Notes under the pieces: generated by a model | Database searches by the model: none | The model's input: only the letters and a program-made list of their open reading frames with translations | What the model was told of the DNA's origin: nothing | Made by a program: the position numbers and the translations under genes | Shown: one piece after another, positions 33,758 to 45,955 of the stretch | Numbering within the stretch: the stretch's first letter is position 1 | Layout: every line of letters starts with the position of its first letter | DNA from: Selaginella moellendorffii | Lineage: Eukaryota; Streptophyta; Lycopodiopsida; Selaginellales; Selaginellaceae | Direction of reading: 5' to 3' | DNA: 64,000 nt | NCBI RefSeq assembly: GCF_000143415.4 | Contig: NW_003314372.1 | Span: forward strand, 417,460 to 481,459

Positions 33758-36026
33758 ATGGAGCTTAAAACTTTGATGTCGGTGGTCTTACTGCTACTAG
33801 CAATGATCCGAATAGCAGTTTCTTGGGCTGATAAAAACAGCCTACAAGATGCAATGGCGCTTATGGAATTTAAGTCGACTGTCTGGTACGATCCACTAAA
33901 TACTTTTGCGACATGGCAGGCCACTGGGGTACTAGGCGAGCACCCATGTAACTTTAAGGGTGTCGAATGTGATATGCGTCGCATGAGGATAAAGTATGTA
34001 GATATCTCGGGATGCCAGCTGCGAGGGATTGTTCCTTCAGTACTCGGTAACATAACGCTGGCTTGGGGATTTAACCTTAGTCACAATGAGTTTATTGGGA
34101 CAATTCCTAGAGGCTTTGGGAGGATGCCAAATCTTAAATATCTCGACCTGAGCAACAACTTTCTCACGGGTAAGTTTACTGTTTTTTATTTTATTTTATT
34201 TTATTTGTTGTATTTTCGTTATTGTTTTAAGTTCATTATTAAGTAGTCTCTACGTTGGATCTGCAATTGCGCTTTTTCTCGTCTTTCAGTCTACTTCTTG
34301 CAATAGCTTGTTGTTCTTGTTGTTGTTTCAGGGTTTATGCCAACCGATCTTGCCAAGCTGCAGTTTTTAAACTTCTACAGCCTCGCAAATAACCAGCTTA
34401 CGGGCTTCCTTGGCTTCCTCAACATGTCGAGTCTTAGACGTCTTGATCTGTCTAACAACAGTTTTAGGGGACCCGTTCCAGAAAGTTATGGTACATTACT
34501 GCCTAACCTCACCCAATTAGATTTGTCAAGGAATAAGCTCACCGGTCCGATACCCAAATCACTTGGATATTTAGATGACCTTCGCAGGCTTGACCTCTCT
34601 CGCAACTTGCTTACTGGCAACATTCCTTACTCGCTCGCTATGGCAACAGGACTTAATATGCTCAGACTAAAGTATAACTTTCTTACAGGGATTGTTCCAG
34701 ACACTGACACCATGCGCTTGTTTGCAAAAGCCTTTTTCCCTGGAAATGATGGACTCTGTGGACCAGTGGTAGAAAGAGCATGTCCAAGCTCGCAGGTCTG
34801 GAAGCAAGTCGTTATGGGACTGTTTCTTCCTCCACTAATACTTTCAGTCGTTACTGGAGTAGTGTATTTGGTGGCTCCTCCGGACGAGTTCTCACTTTCA
34901 ACTATCAGGAGCGTTACGGATAACTTTAACAACAATAAGATTCTCGGTGATGGAGGTCTGTGCACGATTTACAAAGGCGTCTTTCTAAATGGTAAGACAG
35001 TAGCTGTAAAGCGGCTCCGGCCTGAGTATTACAATGACAACAACAAGATCTTTGACGAGGAACGTAGGTTTTTGAAAGCCGTGAATCATCCAAACATTGT
35101 CAAGTACCTTGGAGCGTGTTCCAGTCCAAGGCTTAAGGTCTTGGTGTACGAGCATATGGCCAATGGAACCTTGGATATGCACTTACACAAGGAAAGAGGA
35201 GGCCTGTCAAGCTTGTCATGGAGTTCACGAATGAATATCGCTGCTGGAGTGGCACAGGGGTTGGCGTATTTGCATGGTGAGTGGAATGAGCCTCAAGCCA
35301 TGCATTGTGATCTTAGAGGAAGGAGTGTTCTTCTAGATGATAAGTTCAATGCACACATTAGTGATATCCGTTCGAAAAACACAAGCCTAGCATTCACTAA
35401 TCCAGAGAAAAGCATTGGAACATCAACTGGCTATCTGCCTCCAGGTGAACACACTTTCATTTCTCTTGTTTCTTTTTACTCCTTTTTTCTCATTTATGTA
35501 TCACGGATGGAGCAGAGTATGCTACAGACATTGAGCCTACTACCGAGGGAGAAGTTTTCAGCTTTGGTACTTTACTTATGGAGCTCTTGACAGGGACAGA
35601 ACCAGCAGCTCCAGTAGAAAATGATGTTGAAGGTGGCCTTCAAGGAATTATGGAACGAGCTTTCCCCGATAATCTCCAGTCTGTACTTGACCCAGCTATT
35701 ATGGGTGGAGCCTCCTATGATCAAATTGTCTTGTGTACAAAGATAGCTTTAGATTGCACCAAGGCAAATCCCGAGGAAAGACCAAAGATGGAGGATGTTC
35801 TTAGGATGTTTGAGCAAGCGTACTCTGTCGGCCCAGCGTATGCTTCTGCTTTTACTATTTTTAGTAATATATGCTCTTCACATAATACAGACCTGCGCCT
35901 TCTGCTGCTTCAACACTGCTGAAGTCGACAGAGACGTCGAGGCTACTTGGATGGCCAACTGTTTGGGGCAGTTTCACAAAAAATGTCCTTGGAATCAAAT
36001 CATGTTTATATTCGGCCATTCATTGA
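33758..36026 (+). CDS. LRR receptor-like pseudokinase, gene 1
   Basis: Four exons with matching phases: 33758-34169, 34332-35444, 35516-35837 and 35891-36026. The protein has a signal peptide (VVLLLLAMIRIAVSWA), an N-terminal LRR cap and about six plant-type LRRs (for example LKYLDLSNN, LTQLDLSRNKLTGPIP). A single membrane span follows (VVMGLFLPPLILSVVTGVVYLV), then an intracellular kinase-like domain. The ATP Lys is kept in VAVKRL and the helix C Glu in FDEERRFLKAVNHPN. However, the catalytic loop reads HCDLRGRSVLL instead of HRDLKxxNVLL, and DFG is replaced by DIR, so phosphotransfer is unlikely. The role is inferred to be signalling or scaffolding at the plasma membrane. A short C-terminal exon (TSRLLGWPTVW) is shared with the second copy. 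Introns are 162, 71 and 53 nt. Confidence 0.9.
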
Positions 36027-37019
36027 TAGAAAATTCAGATTTTTGGTATGGCATCTCCTTCATAAACAGCTTAGGCAGAAGGCAACAGTTTTCTGCACCA
36101 GGGACTCCACAATGGCAATCACGGTATTATTTTCCTAACATTCGTTAAATAGAATTACTTTGGGTTATAACCTGAAAAGTTCCATCTTTGAGCATGAGCT
36201 AGAGCGATGTGAATAGATCCAGAGGCATTGAGGTCACACCACTCTAGCTCATGCCCAACCTTTTCACTTAGAGGCAGCAGGCAGCAAAGAAAGGAATCGA
36301 CTCAAATCGTTTGTGGCCAGAATGATGCCAGGTATATATTATTCTCACTGTGCTGCAATAGCATGTACTTGTTATGGTCAAACGCCCAAGGCTCTAACTA
36401 GGTTTATCTAGAGCAAAGATGTCAAGACAAATGCCAAGTGGCAGCAGGCTGCTGATATGTAAACAAGAAAATGAAGGGAAACAAGAAAATGTGCAAAGAG
36501 AAAATATAAAAAGAAATTGATGCAAAGAAAAATAAAGGAGAAAGTCGTTAGAACGACAGAGAACCAAACCTGAACTCTAGTCTCAGGAACTGTGGATCGT
36601 GTTATAGTGCAGTCGCTAGTCCAACCTCAAGAATTTTGTCAAGAGGGGAAAAAGAGGAAGCCATTACCTTGTGATGGAACAGCAGTGGATGATGCAAATG
36701 GTAAAAAATGTTGCTAGTTGGTGGAATGATGGATGAGGGGCTAGAGTGTGATTGTTTCCTTCCATTTTTCCGTGAAGATTAGTGTATGATTGTGATGTTA
36801 TGGTGATGACTAGGTACACATGGTAGTTGGGTAGGCCAAGTTTAGGGTTCTTGGCAACAATGAGTCTTGGATAGTGCAGGGATGATAAGACAAGGATCCT
36901 GTTGAGGGCGGGAGTGAAGAGGGCTCAATCAATTTAGTTTTGGTCTTTCCCTTGAGCATTGTAAGTGTTTTTACTTAAAATACGATCATGGACCTCGCTC
37001 GGGCATATGCCCATTTTAA
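36027..37019. other. Intergenic region between LRR gene 1 and LINE fragment
   Basis: No gene supported. It contains a 21-bp imperfect inverted repeat at 36192-36254 (see findings). The open frames at 35947-36148 are out-of-frame shadows of the last LRR exon and its 3' end. Confidence 0.4.
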
Positions 37020-37430
37020 TGCTGCTACAACAGTGCAAGGAGTGTGGAGAACTTGATGTTAAGCATGTATTGTGGGAGTGTGACATGGCAAGGACAGTAT
37101 GGGGGCCAATAGTGAAGGTGATGCAAGAAGTGTGAACTCTTCAAGATTTTGAAATTCAGGAAGGGGACGTGCTCCACTAGTTTGAAGGAGTAAGAGGACT
37201 GAGTACATGTCCTGCATGGCAGCTAGGGCCGGAACAGATGGGGGGTCTTAAGCACATTGGGACCCCATAGGAGTAGAACTGGCAATTTCGGTTTGGGAAG
37301 CAGCGGGCAATGATTGCTGGGCAACATGGAGAGTGATGGGGGTGCAAGTGCCGTGGGAAGCTTGCAATCAGAACCACTTTGAGGGAAAACAAGTGAGGAT
37401 CTCAGCAATCATTGCAGTGTGGTAGCGACT
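37020..37430 (+). pseudogene. LINE-type RT zinc-binding (zf-RVT) fragment
   Basis: A plus-strand reading gives CKECGELDVKHVLWECDMA followed by RTVW. This has the CX2C...HX4C pattern and the trailing A-x-x-x-W typical of the zf-RVT domain at the C-terminus of plant LINE reverse transcriptases. Downstream frames are broken by stops. Only this domain is visible, so it is a short relic. Confidence 0.5.
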
Positions 37431-38133
37431 AACATTGGCGGTGGTTCGTTTGCACTACTCCATTCAAGAGGGCACAGGAAAACCGGAGAGACCACGTGTG
37501 AAGCCTAAAGTGAGTAGGAGCATTGCCTCGTGTAGTAGAATCACCACAGATGGGCAGCCTTGGTGACTCACCCATCCTCCCAGCCATGTACATAGCACCA
37601 ACAGTTGTTATGCACTTGCGTCTTTGTGGTAGAGACACCCATGAGACACTCCCCTAAACACTTGATACTGAAGGGATGGAATAAAGATAAGTATAGCACT
37701 GAGATGAGTCTATCCCACCTAAGCTGAAATGCAGCCTCCTAGTTGTGAGGCAAGCCTTTGGCAAAATACGTCTGCTCAGTACGTTCAGAATCCTCCCAGG
37801 GCTCGGCTTGCATTAGCTTGACCCCAGGCATATGATATCTTCCTGTGAAGGGAGGCCAGTCCGTCAAGCTCCTCGGACTGGCCACGTGTCACTTGGTGAC
37901 ACATGGATGCCCATGAGGTACTGCAACTTCCCCATGGTTCAGCTACTCCCCAGTGGTTGCCCACTTAGCCTTGCTTCATGTTGGGTCGGGTCGGGTTGGT
38001 TGTTTCACAAACACTGGAAGAAGGATCTAGAAAATCACTAAAACTGGCAGGAATTTATTAATCAATATTTTTATGGTGGAATGACTCTCTCACCACAGAA
38101 TCATTTGAATAGCACCACTATAGAGTGTTTGTT
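37431..38133. other. Intergenic region with tandem palindromes
   Basis: No coding region supported. Two perfect inverted repeats follow each other at 37854-37902, sharing a CACGTG motif. Confidence 0.4.
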
Positions 38134-39082
38134 TCACTTAAACTTATATGGTTTGTGAACATAATGATAGAGTTCCCAGTGGTAGTCCTCAGACGCATCT
38201 GATTTTTTTGGTGGAAGGGCTGAAATTGGCCGGGCTGCTTCAATGGCAACAACGGGCATCTTGGGCGGCTCCGGCGGAGCAGTACAGGGCCTTGGAGGAC
38301 TACGCACCAGGAATGGCTGAGGCTTAGCTGGTATATTCATCTGTTGCACCTTCTGCCAGTTGATAACATTTAGATTTCTTGTGCCTGACATTTTGCTCTG
38401 GATCCTCAGCCTCCTCAATCCTGCTCTCCACCTGTGCATGAGGCGAATGAAAATTAAGATACTGTCAAGATGCTTTTCAAACTCGCACGTTGCCATTTCT
38501 TCCAAGTATTTGAGCTTTTGGCCTTCGTAACCATCATCATATTCCATGCTAATAAAGTTGTAAGGCGCCCCTCCCTTGTTCGGATGCTTTTCCTTGATCC
38601 TTAAGAAATAATCGCTCCTCAGCTTTGTCTCCCATTGCTTCTCTCTTTCCTCGTATACTTTTTGATCTCTATACGCTTGATGAGCTCCACGAAAAACCCT
38701 TTGTTTCTGAAGGAAAATTTCTGAAGGAAAATTTCCGAACCTTCCAATCCTTTATTACCTCTTGCTTCACTTTTCTCGCGTTATTGTCAGCTCGAAGCAA
38801 TGAGTCAAAGTCTTTGTCCAACCTGCACTCATCCGGAGCATAATGAGTGCATTCTTGAGGCGGTTCCACAAGCTCCTTCGTTCTATATACGGTATGGCGC
38901 ACAAATCCAAACGTTCTACTGGCCAGCCTTCGTTTCTCCAGAATGTCAAGGTCTTTTGCATTCATATGCTTGCCGCTGTCCGAAGTGACAATTGCAGCCA
39001 TTTTCAACAAAGCTTTTAAAGAAAAGACGCTTTTCCTTGCTTCTCGAAATTGAAGGAAGAGATAGCTGATGAAAACTTCCAT
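38134..39082 (-). CDS. Unassigned charged protein, two exons with a very short intron
   Basis: Two minus-strand frames join in phase if 38740-38707 is spliced out (GTTCGG...TTTTCCTTCAG): 39082-38741 and 38706-38134, about 304 residues. A later ATG at about 39001 (MAAIVTSDSGKHM) may be the true start. The protein is rich in Lys, Arg and Glu in the middle (YEEREKQWETKLRSD, then GGAPYNFISMEYDDGYEG), has a Pro-rich stretch (PPRPCTAPPEPPKMP) and ends YHYVHKPYKFK. There is no signal peptide or membrane span. I do not recognise the family; the composition recalls axonemal or flagellar proteins, but that is a guess. It sits between two paralogous LRR genes on the opposite strand. Confidence 0.55.
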
Positions 39083-39297
39083 ATTGGACGGCGCGCCATG
39101 GATGAAACGGTTTCGCTGCCACGCAACCTAATCTCCAGATGATTTCCCTCGGCGCCTCCACATCAACAGCTTAAAACCATCTTACGGGTCAACCTTACCG
39201 TGGCTAGAAATCTCAATCCAAAAAGGAGGAAATTATTACAAGCTGCCACGTATTACATTTTTATTGGCTAGTCAGATAGAGCTACCAAGGGTTTGCT

Positions 39298-41456
39298 ATG
39301 GCGCCCAGTGCTGCACTGATATTATTGGGATTTCTCACAGCGATCCAAGTCGCGATGTCAAGAATTGATGGATACAGTCTTAAGGACGCCCAGGCACTCG
39401 TTGCATTTAGAGCCACAGTCTGGTATGATCCACTTAATATTTTCGCCAGCTGGCATGTCACCGGCGTAGTAGGCGAGCATGCCTGTAACTTCAAGGGCGT
39501 TGAATGCGATAGAAACCTCTACAGAATCAAGTACGTGGATATTTCGGGGTGCCAGCTGCGAGGAATTGTGCCTGCAGTTCTTGGCAACATAACACTCGCT
39601 TGGGGATTCAACCTTAGTAACAATGAGTTTATGGGGCCTATTCCCAGAGGCTTTGGCAGAATGCCAAATCTCAAGTATCTTGATCTCAGCAACAACTTGC
39701 TTACTGGTAAGAGCATTTGCAACACGCTGATCTAACGATTTCCTGGCAGGAGGCATGCCTCCCGATGTTGGTAGGCTGCGTTACGTAGGGTATTACAGCC
39801 TCGCAAATAACCTCCTCAGTGGCTCGCTCGGCTGGCTCAACATAACCTGGTTAAATCACCTCGACCTTTCGGGCAACAGTTTTAGGGGATCCATTCCGGT
39901 TACCTACTGTGCGTTGCTGAAAAACATTAGTTATTTAAACTTGGCAGAAAACAAGCTCGTCAGTCGGATACCTGAAAACATTGGATACTTACCAAACCTT
40001 CGCTGGCTCGACCTTTCAGACAATAAACTCACCGGCAACATTCCTTACTCCCTCACCATAGCAACACAAATCAAGAAGCTAAGGCTCATGAACAACTCAC
40101 TTTCTGGTAAAGTCCCAGACACGCAAACCATGCGATTGTTTGCCATGACGGCGTTTTTCCCCGGGAATGATGGACTTTGCGGATCAGTACTGGGTAAAGA
40201 GTGTAGTCCTTCGGGCTTGTGGAAGAAAATTGTGATGGGTATCTTTCTTCCAGCTCTCATACTTTCGGTGCTTACAGGAATCTTGCACGTCGTGAAACCT
40301 CCGGACGAGTATTCGCTGCGAACCATCAGGAGGATCACTGATAATTTTAACAACAACAAGATTCTCAGCGTGGGAGGCTTGTGGACAATTTACAAGGGAG
40401 TCTTTTTCAATGGTAAGACAGTGGCTGTTAAGAGGGTCCGTCCAGAGTATTATAACGGAGAGGGGAAACTTTTTGAAGAGGAACGCAAGTTCCTCAAGGC
40501 CATGAGTCATCCCAACATTGTTAAGTACCTTGGAGCGTGCTCTACCCCGAAGCTCAAGGTTTTGGTATACGAGCATATGTCCAATGGAAGCTTGGACATG
40601 CACCTACACAAGGAAAGAGCAGGCATTTCCAGCTTGTCATGGAGTTCGAGAATGGATATTGCTGCTGGAGTAGCTCAGGGATTAGCGTACTTGCATGGGG
40701 AGTGGAAAGAACCTCAAATGCATTGCGATCTCAATGGCAGCAGTGTTTTGCTCGATGACAAGTTCAACGCACGCATTGCTGATATCCGCTCAAAGAACGC
40801 CAGCAAACATTTCACTAGCCTAGAGACCAACATTGGAAGGTCAACCGGATATCATCCTCCGGGTGAAAAATGTGATTTCTTTTTTATGACTTGTTTCTCA
40901 CTTATAATTTTGGCCGTGCATTTCAAGGGTGGAGCAGAGTATTCGATAACAAATGAGCCTACCCCGGAAGGCGAAGTTTTCAGCTTTGGAACTTTGCTTA
41001 TGGAGCTCTTGACAGGAACAGAAGCGGCTGGTCCAGTGAAAAATGGTGTGAAAGGAGGGCTTCAAGGAATCATGGACAGAGCATTTCCCGATAATCTCCA
41101 GTGTGTGCTCGACCCAGCGATACTAAATGGCGCGTCCCATGATCAAATTGTCCTGTGTACTAAAATTGCATTAGATTGCACAAGGACAAATCCTGAAGAA
41201 CGACCCAAGATGGAGCATATTCTTGGCATGTTTGAGCAAGCATATTCTACCGGCCCAGCGTAAGCTTTTCTTTTAGTTTTTCCGCTCTTATAGTTATTCG
41301 TAGTACAGGCCTATGCAATCTACGGCTTCATCGCTGCTCAAATCCACTGAGACATCGAGGCTGCTTGGATGGCCAACTGTTTGGAGCAGCCTCACAAAAA
41401 ATTTGCTTGGAATCAAGCCTATTTTGCCTTCGCTCAACCAGGTACGGATACCTTGA
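39298..41456 (+). CDS. LRR receptor-like pseudokinase, gene 2 (paralogue)
   Basis: Four exons, 39298-39706, 39750-40862, 40938-41259 and 41309-41456, have the same phases and positions as gene 1. The order is a signal peptide (AALILLGFLTAIQVAMS), about six LRRs, a membrane span (IVMGIFLPALILSVLTGILHVV) and a kinase-like domain. VAVKRV and the helix C Glu are kept, but the catalytic loop is HCDLNGSSVLL and DFG is DIR, as in gene 1. Sharing these changes means the loss of catalytic residues preceded the duplication. The third intron-exon boundary leaves an intron of 75 nt without an in-frame stop, so unspliced mRNA would still read through. Introns are 43, 75 and 49 nt. No frameshift or premature stop, so the gene looks functional. 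Confidence 0.9.
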
Positions 41457-43769
41457 AATCCGTGCAATGAAAAGCTACCTTGTAAAGTTGCTCATTTCAG
41501 CAAGACTGAGAAGATTTCTGCTTTCTGATGCTTTATCCTTTTATCTTTTCGCTAGATAGACTGTGAAAGAAAGGCTAGTCATGATTAGGAGCAATTTAAA
41601 GTAGAAGATAGCAAACTTAAGGTGGCACCTAAACTCTAGACAGTGCCTCAAGCCAGATCACACCAAGGCTATAGCTGCCTATATTTTAATCGCTTCCGTT
41701 TTAGAAAATGTTATTTGTGGCTTGTGAGTGGCAAGAGGTTGTTATAGCTGTCTATGGTACCCTTAGCCTGCTAAAAAACCCTCAAGCGCGGATGCCAAAT
41801 GCATAATGGCTTTGGAACAAAAAGTAATACTCTGAGTGTGCTGCTCCACGCAAAAACCAAGATTTGGAGTCCAAAACTGTCATGAATCAATGAGACATAT
41901 CTGATGATGCTCAATTCTGGGTTGTCATGAAAGAAATGAGTCTGGAAGCGAGTAAATGCCACTCCAACCAAATCGATCTTATACCGAGCATCCACTGCCA
42001 GTGCCTCGTTTTTGTTTGGCTCAACCAGGGTGCCCATTGCAGTCTTTGCATCCTTCTTGCTCACCTCCTTCCTGAGTCGTGAAATGTTCGAGTTGATGTT
42101 TTCATGCGGGTTATATCTTCTAAGAGAGCAGTGGTGTCGAGAGCAGCTCCAATGAGGGCCAAGGATTGTGGGGCTGCAACAAGCAAGGGAAGGAGGCTGT
42201 GGTGACTATGACAGTGACTAGAGGTGTATGCAGATTTTTCCTGTATATGAGTGTCTTAGGAGCTTTTTTTGTGGCAGACAGATGGAGAGGATATTGGGCA
42301 AGAAGGACATCTGAATATTGGGTTAAGGTGCTATTTTTATGTTGGAGGAAGTTGGTCCTTGTATTTTATTCCAGGGTTTTGGTTCCACAACAAAATTTTG
42401 AAATGTTACAAGATGTGTTCTGATTTTACACCGGAGTTTAACGGCATACAGGCTGATATGAACAATACCTGGTGGGAGCACTGGGCGTTCATGGCACAAC
42501 ACGGTATGTTAACTTTTATGTCTTTCTTTAGGTATGACATGCAGCACATTGAAAGATTGTGAAAGGAGTTCTATGAAAAAGTGATGTGGCTCTACTTGTG
42601 TTCTACTCCAGTCCATGGAGAAAAGGAATATTTCAACCCAAGAAACAGGATTCATATTCATTACTTGCATGCAGTACTCATTCACAAATTGCAGCACTGA
42701 ACTTTCCAATGGGTGGATTGCCGGAACCTCCACAAAACATGTTTCTGCAACCATGGGCCAGGCTTTCTGTCCAGTTACCAACCTGAAAATTCATTTAGAC
42801 CAGCCGAACAAATACCACCTTTAATTCCACCTCCAAGAATGCAATATTACCCTTTTGATCTACAGAATCATTTGTCCCTTGGCAACATAAAATCTATCCT
42901 CCGGGATCTCGAAAGAGTTAGAGACAAGGCTTTCTACCTGAATTCAGATGCAAGAACACCTTTGGAGCAGCGGTATGAGATGCATCTTAACCTCGTGCTA
43001 CATAGTAGATGCCCAGAAACAGCCTGTGGCAGCACATGTGCTCAGCATCCTCCATCGCAATGATGTTGAGCAAGAGCCAGGTGCTCAGCTATTGTATGCC
43101 TTGTAATTCCCATGAAAAACATAGCACAATCCCAGAAAAAAAAAAAAGAAAAAAAGAAACACGTCAACCATGTAATATAGCACAATCAACCAGTAAAAGG
43201 AACATTTGTAACCCCTAATACCCTAACAGATAGCTATACCAGTAGAGGGATGTGGATTCAACTTACATCTCAGACTACTTCCTTCTTAGCAGTGGCATCT
43301 TGCCAATACCTCCTTGTCTCTTGAGGCATGGCAGATTGATTGGGATCGGAGCTGACAATTGCATGATCTTGATAGCCTCTCCAAGAGTTATCCTAGGCAC
43401 TAAAAAATCTCTAGCACTACTGCAAAACTCTTCAGCATTCTTGTGTTGGCCCGAAAGGCCATAGCTAGTTGTGGCTAAGAGTGGTGATAGTCCTTCCTTT
43501 GCCGCACCTCCATTTGCACCTAGGTGGATAAACCAGCCATCAAGTTCTCAGCTACCGTCTGTGGCTCTTACCAGGTGTTGGAGTTTGTGCTATGTTGGTG
43601 GCTGGCTAGGAGTCACCTTCCTTCTGAGGACTGTCATTCAAATCTTGCAGCTCAATAATGCTACTCTCCCCAACTGATAATTGGGCTTGTGGATCGACCT
43701 GAAGGTGTATTATGAAGTAATATCAGGGAAAAAACAAGGGAGACAAGAACTCACATTCACAGTGACACA
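41457..43769. other. Intergenic region with unassigned open frames
   Basis: No gene is supported with confidence. Three frames have gene-like composition: minus 42064-41771 ([20 protein letters not shown]), plus 42713-43063 (SLGNIKSILRDLERVRDKAF) and a minus reading across 43650-43300 (EGLSPLLATTSYGLSGQ). They lack clear splice partners and I recognise none. They may be relics of mobile elements or exons of a decayed gene. Confidence 0.35.
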
Positions 43770-43855
43770 AACCACAGAAATATTCCAAGAATATTTCCAT
43801 GGCCTAGGAAATTTAAGATTGGAATGCCTTAAGGGTTAAGAGGTTAGCCTATGTT
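43770..43855 (+). repeat. Repeat with GAATATTC palindrome, copy 1
   Basis: Related over about 80 bp to 57710-57790 (CCACAG-palindrome-CCATGGCCT, then a CCTTAAGGGTT segment). The palindrome is GAAATATTC-CAA-GAATATTTC at 43777-43797. It probably belongs to an LTR or its edge. Confidence 0.5.
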
Positions 43856-45136
43856 CAACATCGGTCAAAAGGAGGCTCAAAGGTATATTAAGGCATGTTA
43901 GGGTAAGGAACTTAATTTACCCTAAGGCTCACAATGGAGTGGCAGCGCAGTGGAGCTTTTGAGGTAGCTCAGGAGTGGTTAGGTGGTGAGGAACCTTAAG
44001 AGGTAGTGTAGTGTAGTTTAGGGAGACTAGATCTTTGTCTTTTTTGTGATAGATCATAACATTGGTATTAAAGGAGTTGGTTGTGATGGCTGACCATTGT
44101 TGATAGTGGTGCTGATGATGGTGCTAATGGAGTTCCAAAGATTTGGACCATTCAAGATGTTCTTTATGAGTTGTGAGCCCTTAATCAAAATTAGTAAAAG
44201 ATGCAAGACAAAAAGCATGGCATGATGCATACTATGCATGAATGTGTTGAGGCACTCAAGGCTAGGCGTGGTGGTGCTCCAAGTAAGCCTTCCTTTGTAG
44301 ATTGGCTCAAGATTCCAACCTTTTCCAGTGATGGTGGTGTGGATGAGTGTTTTGCTTGGCTAGCCAATGTGAAGATCTTGACAGCTAGATGAACTCCAAA
44401 TGCAGAGGCTTTAGTGGTTATTCTAATGGTTTTATGTGATGCAGGTCTTTAGTGGTGGAATTGGTTTGAGGAGAGTCTTGTGTTGCGGATAAGAAACCAC
44501 TAGTGTTTACCATAGATGAATTTGAGGCTGCTTTTCATTTACATTTTGCCCCTCACTATGACATGGAGAATGCTTACACAGAACTTTGAAATTTTCAGCA
44601 AGGGAAATGGCATTCGGAGACTATATTGAGAAGCTTACTCACTTGATTAGCTGTGTTCCAATGAAAGATCTAAATCAGAAAAAGTCCTACTTCATTGATA
44701 GCCTTCATAATGAGAGCATGCAACAAGACTTGCATCATTCTTAGCCTACAAAGAGTTTGGAGGAGCTCTTTGATATAGCTCGTCTACTTGACAATGACAA
44801 GCACAAATCTCACAAGTGTTTGAGGAGTCCTTCTATCGAGAATTGTCATGATGATCTCCGTGGACACAAGGATGGGAATAAGCACCACAAACTAAAGTCT
44901 ATGGTGGCAACTTTGAATACAAGAAGTAGAAGTTTTTTATAAAGAATTATAGATAGGGTTGTCATCATTGCAGCGAGTTCAGACACTACAAGGCTGATTA
45001 TCCAAAGATGAAGAACAAACAACAGGGCAAGAAGAATGGCCAATCTTCTACTGATGGTAAGTCAGATACTAAAAAATTGCAAACTTTTTAGCATGAGGAA
45101 GATGGGGACAATCGTTCCGGTCGGAGGAAGAGGCTT

Positions 45137-45478
45137 TTGATTGTTGCTTATCGACTTAACTGTGTGTGGAACAAGATGGAGCTTGAGGACACTTGTGAAT
45201 CAGCTTTAATGCTGAAGGGCATGTTCCATGGTAGTCTAGTTCAGATTTTATTGGATAGTGGGAGCAATGACAACTTTGTTTCAACAAAGTTTGTTACGAA
45301 GCATGGCCTAGTGACACGAAGAGTTCTTCCATACATAATGGAAGGTGTAGTTACTTTTGCTCAACATTTCAATGCTTGTGTAGAGGGGTTGGAAGTGTTG
45401 GTTGGCAAAACCACACTTGTGGAGTCCTTTTATCTTGCAAATATCCATTGTGTGGATGTCATTCTTGGGATGTCATAG
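45137..45478 (+). pseudogene. Gypsy aspartic protease domain
   Basis: This part of pol shows ILLDSGSNDNFVS, with the DSG active-site triad of retropepsins, and ends near HCVDVILGMS, the ILG motif. A stop follows where the family usually has the motif W-L. It is one of the better preserved segments of the element. Confidence 0.75.
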
Positions 45479-45955
45479 TTGGTGAAGGTGAATCCAGAGA
45501 TAAAATGGAGTATTAAGGGTGTCTTGTTGGAGTATAATGGCATTAAAAGATGTGTGGTTTGGAGAGGGAGTTCAACCTCCAATTGTTATGCGCTCTGCTA
45601 CATCTTTGAAGAGGGCTTGGCATAGTGGAAAAGAACTTTTGAATTACTTACTGTTTATTTGTGACTTGGGGGACTAAGGCACGAAGCAGTAGTACAGGAT
45701 GTACTCAATGAGTTTTTTTGATGTTTTTCCATCTAAACTTCCTCATAGGTTGCCTCCATTACAAGGTGTGGAGCATGGGATTACGTTAGAGATGGGGACA
45801 CAATTAGTTTACGAGCATCCATTTCGGTTAAGTTATGTGAAGGAGCAAGAAGTTCAATAACAAGTTAAGGAGTTACTTGAGTTCAGATTTATTCAGCCAA
45901 ATAAATCTCCATTTGGTGTTCCAGTCTTACTTGTGAAGAAGAAGGACAGTGAAGG

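Noticed and set aside
33381-34053. Minus-strand frames near the LRR gene start
   Set aside because: Antisense of the LRR promoter and first exon; no splice sites or motifs.
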